The translations under genes and the position numbers were made by a program. A DNA stretch of 64,000 nt from Symbiodinium natans. Taxonomy: Eukaryota; Sar; Dinophyceae; Suessiales; Symbiodiniaceae. Positions 1-33,396 of the stretch are shown piece by piece. The stretch covers positions 465,246-529,245 of the forward strand of contig CAJNDS010002203.1 in NCBI GenBank assembly GCA_905221605.1, read 5' to 3'. Below the pieces are notes generated by a model that was not told the origin of the DNA, searched no databases, and was given only the letters and a program-made list of their open reading frames with translations. The number at the start of each line of letters is the position of its first letter. Position 1 is the first letter of the stretch.

Positions 1-480
1 TTCCAAGCTGATAATACCTACCATGGAGGGAGGGTATCCTTGGCAACCGACCAGAAAGTCCAAAGAATCAAGGGTTTCCAACTAGTCGGCCAGCAATGAA
101 CCAGAGAGTGCCCCAAGTGACAAATGTACCAAAGGCAAGCCCGAAGTGCCCCAAGCAGCCCAAGTATGTGTCTTCAAGCACGCTGAGAAGTTGGCCTAAA
201 CGTTTGCCCAGTTCGCCAAAAGCTTGCCGAATTTGAGCCCTAAGCCAAATGCTCCCCAGTGTCTCAAATATCCCCAAGTCAGTTTGCCAAGTGCGCCACA
301 AGCTTTAAGAAAGTGCCCAAGCCAAGTGATTCCTAGTGTCCAAAGTATCCAAGGTCACCCGGAAGCAAGTCCGAAGCGTCCCAGGTGCCCCAAATAGTTC
401 AAAAGTCACAAGAGTCCCTCGCAGCAAGTGTTTGAGTTCGAGTGTCCTCTAAATGGCTTGGCCGGCTCTGGCTTGGCTCG
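1..480. other. Degenerate low-complexity sequence without telomere-like units
   Basis: The stretch is rich in loosely repeated CAAGTG/AAGTGCCCCAAG-like words and looks like a decayed minisatellite. I see no recognisable exon or RNA gene. Confidence 0.35.
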
Positions 481-582
481 CTGCGAGTTGTGATAGGGTG
501 GGTGGCCTTGGGCTAAACCCTAAACCCTAAAACCCTAAAACCCTGAATCCTGAACCCTGAACCCTGTAAACCCTAAGCTCTG

Positions 583-693
583 AACCCTAAACCCTAAACC
601 CTAAACCCTAAACCCTAAACCCTAAACCCTAAACCCTAAACCCTAAACCCTAAACCCTAAACCCTAAACCCTAAACCCTAAACCCTAAACCCT
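583..693. repeat. CCCTAAA array
   Basis: About 15 nearly perfect CCCTAAA units, just upstream of the ABC-transporter exon at 732. This fits the C-strand-before-exon pattern. Confidence 0.95.
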
Positions 694-731
694 TCAAGCT
701 GTTTAAGAACCCCAAGCCACCTATGCCCAAG

Positions 732-779
732 GTTAGAGACCATCCTGGACTTCGACAAGGTGGTCGTTCTGGAGGCCCG
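732..779 (+). CDS. ABC transporter exon (post-H-loop)
   Basis: The acceptor is CCCAAG. The exon reads (R)LETILDFDKVVVLEA(R), in phase 1/2, and the donor is GTGAAG. The H-loop His would end the preceding exon. Confidence 0.65.
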
Positions 780-1614
780 GTGAAGGAGTATTAAGGGTTC
801 AGGGTATCGTGTTTAGGGTTCTGGGGTTTAGGGTTTAGGGTTTAGGGTTTAGTGTTTAGGGTCGAGGGCACAACCTGCGGAGTGCAAGATGGGATTGCTT
901 GATTCAGGCTGTGGGGGTGGCAGGGTCGACCAAGGTCCCTCAGCAAGTAATATGGGCCCCCCCAGGTGCGTCCGGGGGGACGCTTCAGGCCATCGAACCC
1001 TAAACCCTAAACCCTAAACCCTAAACCCTAAACCCCCCTCCCCCCCAGATTTTAGATGATCAACACTTGCCCTCCCCTTGGGCCAGGCTGGGGCGGTTGC
1101 GGAGCAAGGCACGGTGAAGGAGATGATGGAGACTCGGCTGTAAGAAAAGATCGGCTGAGGGGTTTTCGGGTTTTAGGGAGCTAGGGTTTAGGAAAAGATC
1201 GGTTTGGGGCGTTTCGGGCTTTAGGGAGTTAGGATTTTTCGGGTTTTAGGGAGTTCGGGTTTAGGGTCTTAGGGAGTTAGGGTTTTAAGTTTTTAGGGTT
1301 TTAGGGGTTAGGGTTTAGGGCTTAGGGCCGGAGGGGCCTAAAGGGACTGCTTCGGGTGTCGGTGGGGCTTGGAGAGATCATTCTCATGGTTTGTGGCTTG
1401 AGACGTTGGGGTTGGAGCCGGCAATGGTTCAGAGTTGAGCTGTTTAGGGTCCATCTACGGGACCGGCCCCCTTTTGAACCGAGCTTCTACACCCCACCTT
1501 GGCCCGCAAGGCCAAACCCACAAAACCTCAAGTCGTTATCCTTGTCCCTCCAGCCCGTGCGCTTGAGGAACGGAAAGATGGACTCTTCCGGAAGATGCTG
1601 GCCGCGAAGCGCAG
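732..1614 (+). CDS. ABC transporter (ABCC/MRP-like), C-terminal end, several exons
   Basis: Four short exons read like the end of the second nucleotide-binding domain of a full ABC exporter of the ABCC type. The first reads LETILDFDKVVVLEA, which matches the segment just after the H-loop histidine (HR-LETI-D-VLVL). The second reads VDQGPSA, the third TVKEMMETR, and the fourth LEERKDGLFRKMLAAKR. The last resembles the usual ABCC tail, a Leu-rich element followed by G-F-x-x-M. Phase holds from the first to the third exon; the join to the fourth is not resolved. The catalytic Walker A/B exons must lie left of the window. ABCC proteins export organic anions and conjugates across membranes. The family assignment rests mainly on the first and fourth exons. 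Confidence 0.6.
924..946 (+). CDS. ABC transporter micro-exon
   Basis: A 23-nt exon reads VDQGPSA between the acceptor GGTGGCAG and the donor GTAATA. Its phase continues from the exon ending at 779. It corresponds to the G-R-V-x-x-x-G-x-P stretch common after the last strand of ABCC NBDs. Confidence 0.45.
1109..1139 (+). CDS. ABC transporter exon, probable
   Basis: Reads (S)TVKEMMETR(L) between the acceptor GAGCAAG and the donor GTAAGA. It is in phase with the exon at 924-946. Confidence 0.45.
1554..1614 (+). CDS. ABC transporter C-terminal exon, probable
   Basis: The acceptor is a pyrimidine-rich CCCTCCAG and the donor is GTGACG. The peptide is RALEERKDGLFRKMLAAKR, which resembles the ABCC tail. 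The phase does not join directly to the exon ending at 1139, so a donor shift or a missing small exon is needed. The stop exon is not located; a candidate starts after the acceptor at about 1879. Confidence 0.5.
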
Positions 1615-3618
1615 GTGACGAAGATCCCCAGGTGCTACGTAGGTCTTGCAGGATGCCAAGGCTGCTTGTCTGGGCTGATCACAATCCCTGAGCCCCAAAA
1701 ATCCATTTTTGCCCAAAAATCCATATTTTTTTTTTAAGTAGGGTAAGTTCCTTGGGAACGAGTCGCAATTCTTAGCTTACTCATGCTTCCCAAAGTGCCC
1801 ATTCTACTGGGATAGACCCCGTTTTGCAGACACTGTGAGACACCAAGAATCCAAGGTAAAGTGTGGCCTTACTGAGCAGTGTCTCTGCGGCGCCGCGGGC
1901 GAATGCTGCCTGGCCATTTCCTGCAACAAAACGCTTGTGCTGGTGGCCCGCGCAAGTTCCACAGGGCAGGCCCCTCATATCATAGCAAAGCAGCCATGCA
2001 CCAACGCACAAAGTTCATAAATTTCTACAAATCACCACCACTGCCCTAAACCTCTAAACCCTAAGGCCCTAGCTGACACGGGTACCACAAGCATGTAAGC
2101 TGTCTACCCACTTCACTCTCACAAACACACGCGCATACACATACACACATGGAGCCATCATGATTCCTCACTCTTAGCAAAAACTTTGCCAAGCAAATCA
2201 ACACCACCCCACGGCCAAACAAGCACATCCTGTAAGTTTCCCAGAAGTTTATATTAAGAATCGGGACTGATTCTGGTCCTGGTAGGTTCAATCAAAAGGG
2301 CCAGCCAAGCTCAGGAAATTCATGGCTTAGAGTTCAGGGCATGCACCTGACATGCATAGGCGCAGGGGGCAAGCCCTGTTCTGAGATATGATACGCGTGA
2401 GGACCAAAAGGCACAAGTGTCTGCATGCCGCCTGAAGCCCCAAACCTCAGCCCCTAATGTGACTGTACTGCGGTACATGGGTCTGGGAGGCCGAAATTTC
2501 TGACTGTAGAGGGTTTGGGTGTTGAATCTAGTCTTGAGATGGGGGGGGGGGGGGGTTATAGGGCTGGCCTTTTGTTGTCGGCCCTACCTGCTTTCCCCGC
2601 AGCTTTGGCTTAGTTATTTAAAGGGCGGGGGGGTATATTTGAGTCCCCGGGTTTTTTTGAGGGGTAGGGAGGGAAGGTCAAAAAATGCCAATTCAACATT
2701 TATTCCCTAAACACCTCGGAGTAACCTGTGCCGACCCCGAATGCTTTGGCGAGTGGTGAGGACGTCGACAAAGCAGCACAAATCACTCAGCCAAAGTCAT
2801 TCTCTTGGTCGTTGTACATGGGTGGTTGTGTTAAATTAGGTTTTTGTTGGGTACCCAAAATTTGGGGCTCCGTGTTGCATTTCGGCGCGGCGGAACGGAC
2901 GACAACTTAGCGAACCCTAAACACGTAGGGCTCGCTGAGCAAGCCTAAGCCCCACGACCTAAACTCTGAACTCTTTCCGTTCGAAAAACTCCAAGCCCTA
3001 AGCCCTAAACTCTTAAACCCGACTCTCCTCTCTACAGGCTGAACCGTCATCGCTGTAACTCTAAACCCTAAACCCTAATTCAACCCCAAACCCTAAACCC
3101 TAAACCCTAAGCCCTAAGCCCTAAACCCTAAACCCTAAACCCTAAACCCTAAACCCTAAACCCTAAACCCTACATGACATCCTACATGACATCCTTCTAA
3201 GGTGGCCACGGCCACCCGTGAATTCGCCATCGGGGCCTCCGCGCTCTCAGCAGAGGATCGGGAGGGTTTGGGATTCAGGGCTTAGGGTTTAGGGTTTAGG
3301 GTTTAGAGTTTGGGGTTCAGGGTTTAGGGTATAGGGTTTAGGGCCTAGGGTTTAGGTTTAGGGTTAGGGCTTATAGGGCTTATGGGGCTTATGGGGATTG
3401 TAGGCTTGGCATAAGGGGCTTATAGTGCTTATGGGGCTCATAGGGCTTGTGGGGCTTACGGGGCTGACAAGGCTTGGGATTCAGCAAGTGGAAGCTTTCG
3501 CTGGTCAAACGATGGAAGCACACCCACCCGCCCATGGGGTGTTCGAGCTGCCAGAACATATGGAGGTTTAGGGTTTAGGGTTTAGGGTTTAGGGTTTGGG
3601 GTTTGGGGTTTAGGGTTG

Positions 3619-3752
3619 AGGGGTTTACGAAAATAGGGGACGCCAAATATAGACCCCCAAATAGTAGGGTTCCCTTATCATAAGTACCCCAAACAAGGCA
3701 CCCCGAATATCGGAAACCCCCTTGTTTTTGGCTATAGATATGGGGGGGTTCC
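3619..3752. mobile_element. MITE-like element, family A (copy 1)
   Basis: It starts with GGGGTTTACGAAAATAGGGG and contains the family's internal words (GACCCCCAAATAGTAGG, AGGGTTCCCTTAT). It ends in an imperfect reverse complement of the start. This copy looks compound or rearranged relative to the copies at 13346, 22831, 43670 and 49806. Confidence 0.55.
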
Positions 3753-4021
3753 GAAACAGAGGGGTGCCCTTTCTGGGGGCCCCTCTAAGGCATTCTATTC
3801 TATGTGGCGCGTAACAGGGGTACCCCTGTTTCCTACCCCCGACAAATACCCCTGCAACCCCAAACCGCGACAACCCTACAACCCTAAAACCCTACAACCC
3901 AAAACCCTACGCCCTAAATCTTCCCGACATTTCACGTTTCAAAGGTTTCAAAGATTTCAAAGGTTTCAAGCGTTTCAAAGGGTTTGGGGAAACTCCTGGA
4001 AGTTTCCCAAACCCTATCCCT

Positions 4022-4120
4022 AAGGGTCCATGTACCTGCATAGTATATACTTGGGCCCTAAAGCTGTATGGGAGCCCTTGTAAAGGCCGCGTATATACTA
4101 TATAGGTACATGGACCCTTC
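4022..4120. mobile_element. Short palindromic element
   Basis: AAGGGTCCATGTACCTGCAT at the left is mirrored by a reverse-complementary TAGGTACATGGACCCTT at the right. Inner arms ATAGTATATAC and GTATATACTAT are also inverted. The whole could form a stem of about 30 bp with a loop of about 35 nt. This is MITE-like, with no coding capacity. Confidence 0.6.
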
Positions 4121-4458
4121 GGGTATACAGGTGCATAGAGCAAAAATGAAGGGAAGTTTGGCTCACGGCAGGCGGTTCCCTCGCTCCGGTGCCCGCTCAC
4201 CGCGCGGAACTCACTGGGAGGGGCTGTAGGGTTTCGGGTTTGCAGGTGAACCCTAAACCCTGGACCCTAAACCGTAAACCCTGAACCCTAAACCCTGAAC
4301 CCTAAACCCTAAACCCTAAACCCTAAAAACCCTAAACCCTAAACCGGCGTAGGGTTTAGAATTTCGGGTTTCAGGGTTGAGAGTTGAGGGCGACCCCGGC
4401 AACCAAACCCAAGGTTCAAAAGGGAGGCCTTGGGTTTAGGGTAGGGTTTAGGGTTTAG

Positions 4459-4461
4459 GGT

Positions 4462-4520
<59 letters not shown>

Positions 4521-4521
4521 C
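4459..4521. repeat. GGGTTGA variant array
   Basis: About nine head-to-tail copies of GGGTTGA, a one-base variant of the telomere-like unit, homogenised as a block. Confidence 0.9.
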
Positions 4522-4920
4522 GGTTTGTTGAAATTATTCAGGGTTCAGGTTCGGGGAAGTTTCGAGGAAAGTTTCTTGGAAAGTTTGGGTTTTTAAACTT
4601 TTGAATAGTTTCAAGTTACAGGGGGCTTGCGAGTTCAGGGTTTAGGGTTTAGGGTGGTTTAGGGTTCCGGCATGGAGTTTCGTGTCAAACATGGATGACA
4701 AGGCGACGCGCAGAGGACTTTGCGAGGACCGTCGGCTAGGTGATTGCCGCTGGTTCTTGAGTTGTTTTGGTCTTAGGGTTTAGGGTTTAGGATTTAGGGT
4801 TTAGGGTGAATAACGTAACCCTAACCCCCAAACCCTAATGAAACACTAGTGCCTGAAAACATGGAGATAGCCAAGGTTTTAGCCACTCCAGTAACCCTAC
4901 CGGAACCCAACAACACGCGA

Positions 4921-4942
4921 GGGGGGGGGGGGGGGGGGGGGG
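4921..4942. repeat. Poly-G run
   Basis: An uninterrupted run of 22 G. Similar G or C runs of 20-33 nt recur at 5835-5862, 30192-30215, 34276-34302, 47999-48031, 48241-48271 and 62204-62227. Confidence 0.95.
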
Positions 4943-6644
4943 CGGCTTGAGTTCCATCGTTTGGCTTCAAGAAGTTCGTTTTGATTGCGGAGCTTATCGG
5001 GTTTAGGCTTTAGGGGTATGGCCGCTTGGGAGGGAAGAAATTCGAGAGACTGGCGTGGTCGCTGGGGTCTTGGGCACCCTAAACCCCAAACCCTAAACCC
5101 TAAACCCCAAACCCTAAACCCTAAACCCGGTTGGGGCAGCGATTTAGGCAGGAAGGCCTTGCCCGCGGTGACCAATCTGGCGCCATGTGCAAGTCTCATT
5201 CTGGGATCCTATGCGTGCCTCACGCTTCCACCCTATTCCACCCACAAAAAAAACCCAAGAGGGCCGAACGTTATCCCTAGCCAAGCTCATTTGGGCCCCC
5301 AAAACCTTAAACCCTGAACCCTAAACCCTATAAACCCTAAACCCCTTTTCTGGGAAGGAGGTCGTTTAGGATCCCAGAACATTTGCCGCAACGCTGAGCA
5401 AAGAGTGAGGCTTAAAATCGCAGTTTGCCTGGTGCGCGACAGAATCCGTAGGCCATCTAAACAATCCCCCCAACTATGCAACGGTTAGGGTGTAGGGCTC
5501 AGGGCTTAGGGCTCAGGGCTTGGGGTAATGTAAGAAGTAGATGAATATGAAGAGATTGCACTACAATATTCAGACCCCAAACGCAATCGTTGCAAACTTG
5601 CAATGCCATCAGCGTTTGCTCAAACTGTGGCGGAACATTTTGAGCCTCCGTCGTTGCCGCCATGCCGATGAAATTGCCTGGGCCTCAGGCTATGACCTAA
5701 ACGCTAAACCCCAAACCCCAATCCCCAAACCCTAAACCCTAAACCCGACCCACCCTAAGCCGCCAGCCCTACATTCGAGGCGTGAAACGTCAATTCGGGA
5801 ATCCGCAGACTCAGGCTCCAAGTCCCAAGCCTTACCCCCCCCCCCCCCCCCCCCCCCCCCCCGAACAGCACAATGAAAAGCATAGCAAGGAAAGTTGAAA
5901 GCAGAGCTCTGAACTTACCTTACCCTAAACCCTCTAGACCCCTAAACCCTACACCCCACACCCTGAACCCTGTACACCCCCCAAACCCCATAAACCCTTC
6001 AACCCTACACCCTACACTCTGAACCCCTACACCCTGAACCCTACACACCCCCGAAACCCTATAAATAAACCTTTAAGGTACGCCAGCCCCGCGAACTACA
6101 AGACCAAGAAGGCGCTGATTTGCGCGAAGTTCGTTGGCCTGGAGGCGACCTGGGGGACAGGAAACCAAGGGGGCGGGAGGTCATTGTTGAAGGCCCAGGT
6201 TTCTACAACGGGTTTCTATAAAAACGATATATATATATATATGTATGTATGTATGTATATGTATATGTATATATGCATATATGCATATATATATATATAC
6301 ATATGTATATATATATATATATATGCTACCCCCCCCCCCCAAAGATCTAGGTATTTTCATGATTTAGCGATATCAAGTTGAATACTTGCATGGGCCCGGA
6401 GGCGATGTGAAGTTGAAGATTTAACCGCCATTTAAACCTGAACCCTTAACCGTAAAACCCTTTTGGGTTAAGGCTTAAAAGGTTTAGGCCTTAAGATTTA
6501 GGCATTTAAACCTAAGCCCATCGAGTGTAAATCTTAGCGTACAGGGCCTAAACACTTAACCTTTAAGCCCTATAGGCTATAGGGCTAAGGTTTAATGGTT
6601 TAGGGTTTAAGTTCAATAGCAGGCCCATAGAGTTAAAGCCTTAA

Positions 6645-7545
6645 GGGGCCTAAACGCTTAACCTTTAGACCCTATAGGCTATAGGGTCAAGGTTGAAGGG
6701 TTTTGGTTTTAAAAGTAAGTCTATAGAGTTCAGACCCTAAGGGGCCTAAACGCTTAACCTTTAAACCCTATAGGCTATAGGGTTAAGGTTTAAAGGTTTA
6801 GGATTCAAGATTTAGGCATTTAAACCCAAGCCCACCTTAAGGGTTTAAGGTTTTAAACCCTCAGGGCTTAAGAAATACCCTAAGCCTTTGGACCCCCCTT
6901 AAGGTTTAAGCTCTATGGGCTTGTGTTTTAATGCCAAAATCTTAAACCCTAAGCCTTTCAACCTTAACCCTATGGCCTATAGGGTTTAAAGGTTAAGCGT
7001 TTAGGACCCTTAACCAAAAGGGGCCTAAACGCTTAACCTTTAGACCCTATAGGCTATAGGGTCAAGGTTTAAGGGTTTAGGTTTTAAAAGTAAGCCTATA
7101 GAGTTCAGACCCTAAGGGGCCTAAACGCTTAACCTTTAAACCCTATAGGCTATAGGGTTAAGGTTTAAAGGTTTAGGATTCAAGATTTAGGCATTTAAAC
7201 CCAAGCCCACCTTGAGGGCTTAAGGTTTTAAACCCTCAGGGCTTAAGAAATACCCTAAGCCTTTAGACCCTATAGGGCTGAAAGGTTAAAGAGAGCGTAA
7301 TGTCTGGGCATTTATACATTCAACGCCTATAGGGTTAAACCCTGTTAACGTTTTAGAGCCCTACAGGGCTTCAAGGTTCTGACCCTAAAGGGCTTAGGGT
7401 TATCGTTTCAATGCTGAAACCTTAAACCCTTAAGGCTTAAGCTCTATGGGCTTGTGTTTTAATGCCAAAATCTTAAACCCTAAGCCTTTCAACCTTAACC
7501 CTATGGCCTATAGGGTTTAAAGGTTAAGCGTTTAGGACCCTTAAG
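6645..7545. repeat. Direct duplication with CCTATAGGCTATAGGG motif
   Basis: A block of about 245 bp starting GGGGCCTAAACGCTTAACC at 6645 recurs at about 7020 with few differences. The adjoining TTAAGGTTTAAGCTCTATGG-type block at about 6898-7015 recurs at about 7429-7545, after an extra insertion of about 160 bp. Units also occur in inverted form, for example AAAGGTTAAGCGTTTAGG. Confidence 0.75.
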
Positions 7546-7622
7546 GTTTAAACTCTATGGGCTGACTGTTGAACTTTTCAACCCTAAACCTTTAAACCTT
7601 AACCGTATAGCCTACAGGGCTT

Positions 7623-8002
7623 AAAGGTTTAGCCCACGATCCCGAAACACCGCAAAAACCAATAAGAAACATAAAAACTATGGTTTCTGAAACTACTCGG
7701 CCGGCCACCCCAGCCACTAGTTTCGAAAATCATGGTTTTTGACATGTTTTTTTTTTTTTTTATTGTTTTTTTTGCGATGTTTTGGGAGCATGGGCTCACG
7801 AAACATCGGTTTTACTGATGTTTTTTAGAGGTAGGCCTTCAATAACATTGGTTTTACCTATGTTTTTTGAAGGTAGGCTTTCAAAAACATTGGTTTTACC
7901 GATGTTATTTTGAAGGTAGGCTTTCAAAAACATCGGTAAAGCCGATTTTTAGCGTGGGACCCACGCTCCCGAAACACCGCAAAAACCAATAAAAACCATA
8001 AG
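7623..8002. repeat. Hairpin-forming repeat block
   Basis: CCCGAAACACCGCAAAAACC appears at both edges in the same orientation, with a reverse-complement version (TTTGCGATGTTTTGGGAGC) in the middle. Between them are about three tandem units carrying TTGGTTTTACCGATGTT and GAAGGTAGGCTTTCAAA, each self-complementary in part. Confidence 0.6.
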
Positions 8003-8144
8003 ACTGAGCCAGCCACTGGGATGCGAGCCATTGCGAGTATTACAAACACAAATGGTCAAGTATATTTCGAGTGGAATGTCTGCGAAGACACGTGATCTTG
8101 AGCGACGTCACGAAAGCTAATTCTGACACTTTACAAGACGTGAA

Positions 8145-8515
8145 CCCGATTGAAAAACGATTGAAACGATTGAAATTCAATCGGGGGCCCGATTGAAAAA
8201 CGATTGAAACGATTGGAATTCAATCGGGGGCAGGATTGAAGATTGAAGATTGAAGATTCCCAGAAAAAAGGTTTCCGGGAATCTTCAATCTTCAATCTTC
8301 AATCCGGTCTCCGATTGAATTTCAATCGTTTCAATCGTTTTTCAATCGGGGGCCCGATTGAAAAACGATTGAAACGATTGAAATCCAATCGGGGGCAGGA
8401 TTGAAGATTGAAGATTGAAGATTCCCAGAAAAAAAGGTTTCCGGGAATCTTCAATCTTCAATCTTCAATCCGGTCTCCGATTGAATTTCAATCGTTTCAA
8501 TCGTTTTCAATCGGG
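8145..8515. repeat. Two tandem copies of a long perfect-type hairpin
   Basis: CCCGATTGAAAAACGATTG and GATTGAAGATTGAAGATTG tracts are followed by their reverse complements around a short GGTTTCCGGGAATC loop region. The unit is then repeated once. The sequence is built from GATTGAA words and contains no telomere-like units, so each copy could extrude as a long cruciform. Confidence 0.8.
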
Positions 8516-8722
8516 CTCACAATTTGAAAAGACGACCACGCACATATGAAGACTCGCACATATCAAGATTCACATGTCCATATTGAGTTTTACATGTTTA
8601 GCTAGCCCCCCACCCCCAACCCTTAAACCCTAAAACAGATCCCAAAACCATGAAAATACCTAGATCTTTGGGGGGGGGGGGGTACCATATATATATATCT
8701 GTATATATGTATACATGTATAC

Positions 8723-8755
<33 letters not shown>

Positions 8756-9182
8756 AGGGGTCAGGAGTTTACATTAGGGCTTATATAGGGGTTAAGAGCA
8801 CGCTGGCTTGGGGTTGAAAGGGTTGAAACGGTTTAGGGTTTAGGGTAAGTAAGCAGTACTCACCATGATCACATGTTCGTTTAAGGGCCTCAGGGTTTTG
8901 GTACTGCAACTGTTCCCCAGGATGACTTTGAACCCTACACCTAAATGTCTGCATGCCCCCCTTACCTAGAAATAGCTTGCCCATATCGTCAACAGGCACA
9001 ACGGGTTTGGGGTTGAGGCACAGGGTTGAGCTTGAAGTGCGGCTGAGACTGGATACTGCAACTTGTGTGAACCCTATAAACCCAAAGCCCCAAACTCTAA
9101 ACCCAAAATCCTACACCCTAAACCCCGAACCCGAAACCCAAAGCAAGTTTCCACGGCTTCTGTGCCATGTGTGCTCCATATT

Positions 9183-9290
9183 ATTGGTACCCAGTGGTAC
9201 CCTTTACCCTGGGGTTATGGGTTCCCTTAGGAAGCAACCAGCCCACAAAAGGGTGCCCTTATTACAATATGGTTACTGGGCTACCAAGTA
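9183..9290. mobile_element. MITE-like palindrome, family E
   Basis: The left arm TTGGTACCCAGTGGTACCCT is matched by a right arm reading roughly AGGGTGCCC...GGTTACTGGGCTACCAA. A lone arm of the same family (TTGGTAGCCAGTGGTACCCT) lies at about 62580-62599. Confidence 0.55.
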
Positions 9291-9856
9291 TTCAGGTGGA
9301 GTCTCCAAAGTCTTCAGGAGACGACAAGGCAATGGCCTGGTTTTGGGTGGTAGTTAGGGGTTGAAGGTTTTAGGGTATTAGGGTTTGAGGGGTTTAGGGT
9401 TTGAGGGTTTTGTAGGGTTTGAGGGTTTGGCGTTTAGGGGGGTTTGAGGGTTTTAGGGTTTTTGGGCTGGGTATGTTTTAAGGTTTTCCGGGTTTAAGTG
9501 CTTTATAGGGCTGCGGGGGTTTAGGGTTTTAGGGGTTTCAGGGTTTCAGGGATGGAGGGCTCCAGGGCTTCAGGGTTTGAGGGTTTGAGGGTTTCGGGTT
9601 GAAAGTTAGCCCTAAACCCTGAACCCTAAACCGTAAACCCTGAACCCTGAACCCTAAACCCCAAACCCAAAACCCTGAACCCTAAACCCTAAACCCTAAA
9701 CCCAAAACCCTGAACCCTAAACCCTAAACCCAGCTAAACCCTAAACCCTACCCTGAACCCCGGGCTGCTTCCACCCTTGTCTGTGAGAGAGAAGGCTAGT
9801 TTTGGTGAAGGGGCGACAGGCAAGAGCGCCATCTATATTCTGACTCCAGGCGCCTG

Positions 9857-9924
9857 GGGTTTAGGGTTTAGGGTTTAGGGTTTAGGGTTTAGGGTTTAGG
9901 GTTTAGGGTTTAGGGTTTAGGGTT
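9857..9924. repeat. TTTAGGG array
   Basis: About nine perfect TTTAGGG units directly upstream of the first confidently placed eEF1-gamma-like exon. This is an exception to the C-before-exon pattern. Confidence 0.95.
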
Positions 9925-9932
9925 GCAAGCAG

Positions 9933-32127
<22,195 letters not shown>

Positions 32128-33377
32128 GAGTAAGCCGGTGTTCCTGCATCCACCCCTCCTGCCATCAACTGGCTGGAAAAGGATGCGGTGCATACAATCG
32201 CAGCACACAGCCTGTTCAGGAGAAGGGTGAGGTGGCGGGGCCGGCACCTAGCAAGCATATTCGCGCCCCAAACCCCAAACCTAGGGTTTAGGGTTTAGGG
32301 GTTTAGGGTTCAGGGTTCAGGAGTTTAGGGGTTTAATCTTGAGATTGAGGGCTCAACAACAAGACCTGGGCCATCCTAGCGTTGCACGCTACTGCAGCGA
32401 GAACCTTGCAAGTTTGCCCCCCAGGCCCCAAATGCCCAACCCTGAACCTTAAATCCTAACCCCTAACCCGTAAACCCCTAAACCCCTAAACTCCTGAAAC
32501 CTTAACCCCATCACCCTAAACCCTAAACCCTAATCCCAGACCCTAAACCCTAAATCCTCAACCCTAACCCCCAAAGCCTGGGCCCTCCTTCGCGCATCCT
32601 TGGCCTCGGCTCAGGTTTTGGAATCCCTCAGTGGCAGTGGGGTTTAGGGTTTAGGGTTTAAGGTTTAGGGTTTAGGGTTTAGGGCTTTTTTGCCAGCTGA
32701 CCAGGGCCAGTCAACCGAAGCCCGCTAAGAACCCTAAAATGTTTAGGGTATATAGTAGCAGGGGTGTAGGGTTTAGGGTTTAGGGTGAAGCCCTGGAGCC
32801 CAAACCGCCAAGACTCCCCAAGGGCATTCAAAAAGCCCGCAACTGGGAGAGACGGCTAAGACGGTCCAGCTGCAACACGTTCCCTTCCAGCCTTTCCGCC
32901 TACACTCAAACCCTTAAGTAGACCGGGACCCTGTACTCCCTCAACTTAGGGTTCAGGGGTTTCGGGTTCCGGGGCGTTCGGGGGGCAACTGCTCCGCCAT
33001 GGCCGAAGCAGCAGAGACAGCCGAGGCAGTTGAGGGTTGATCATGGGTTTCCCTTTTCCCCCCCTCGATACTACACTCCCAGGGTTCCCCCCCCTACATT
33101 GCCTAAATTTGGCTTTAAGTATAGAGGGGGGTATGAGAGGAACCCTTGGGTTTACAGTGAAGGGTGTAGCGCTTCGCGTGCATACGGTCAGAGTGCAAGG
33201 GCGTGTCTTTCAGGTCATCATAAGGGGCAACTTCCTTCCGTGGTTAAGCTTCATTGTTGAGTGAGAACCCTAAACCCTAAACCCTAAGACCCCCAACTAC
33301 GATGCGACCATGATAGTCCTTCTGCCCCAAGCCCCGAACCCGCAAGCCTGCCCCACTTCGCCGCAGGAAACCGAGCC
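32128..33377. other. Intergenic interval, about 1.25 kb
   Basis: Both orientations of telomere-like repeats are present, with no convincing exon. The upstream and downstream genes run in the same direction. Confidence 0.5.
33361..33377 (+). promoter_or_regulatory. Possible trans-splice acceptor and 5' UTR of IFT54
   Basis: CCGCAG followed by GAAACCGAGCC leads directly to ATGG. Dinoflagellate mRNAs receive a spliced leader at an AG acceptor, and this AG sits 11 nt upstream of the start codon. Inference only. Confidence 0.35.
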
Positions 33378-33396
33378 ATGGATTCAGCAGACGCAG
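33378..33396 (+). CDS. IFT54: IFT54 exon 1 (start codon)
   Basis: Reads MDSADA(G) with donor GTGCCT. This ATG was chosen because its phase chains correctly through all following exons. Confidence 0.65.

Larger units (their letters stand above)
6224..8757. mobile_element. 2.5-kb element with inverted terminal sequences
   Basis: The left end has an AT microsatellite, then CTACC, a C run, then AAAGATCTAGGTATTTTCATG. The right end (about 8643-8757) is the reverse complement: CATGAAAATACCTAGATCTTT, a G run, GGTACC, then an AT microsatellite. These matched ends enclose about 2.3 kb of sequence unlike the rest of the window. The inside holds TTTAAGG/CCTATAGG-rich duplications (6645-7545), a hairpin block (7623-8002) and two tandem long palindromes (8145-8515). 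I see no transposase frame, so it could be a non-autonomous element or nested insertions. Target-site duplications could not be defined because the ends are microsatellites. Confidence 0.6.
2030..9930. other. Gene-poor interval between ABC transporter and eEF1-gamma-like gene
   Basis: No exon could be assigned here. The stretch holds telomere-like arrays in both orientations, poly-G (4921-4942) and poly-C (5835-5862) runs, MITE-like palindromes, and the large inverted-repeat-ended element at 6224-8757. The promoter and first exons of the next gene probably lie near its right end. Confidence 0.6.

Noticed and set aside
583-693. A true chromosome end
   Set aside because: Arrays are short, internal, and flip orientation throughout 64 kb with genes between them.
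8145-8515. CRISPR array
   Set aside because: The repeats are self-complementary tandem hairpins with no spacer structure, in a clearly eukaryotic context.
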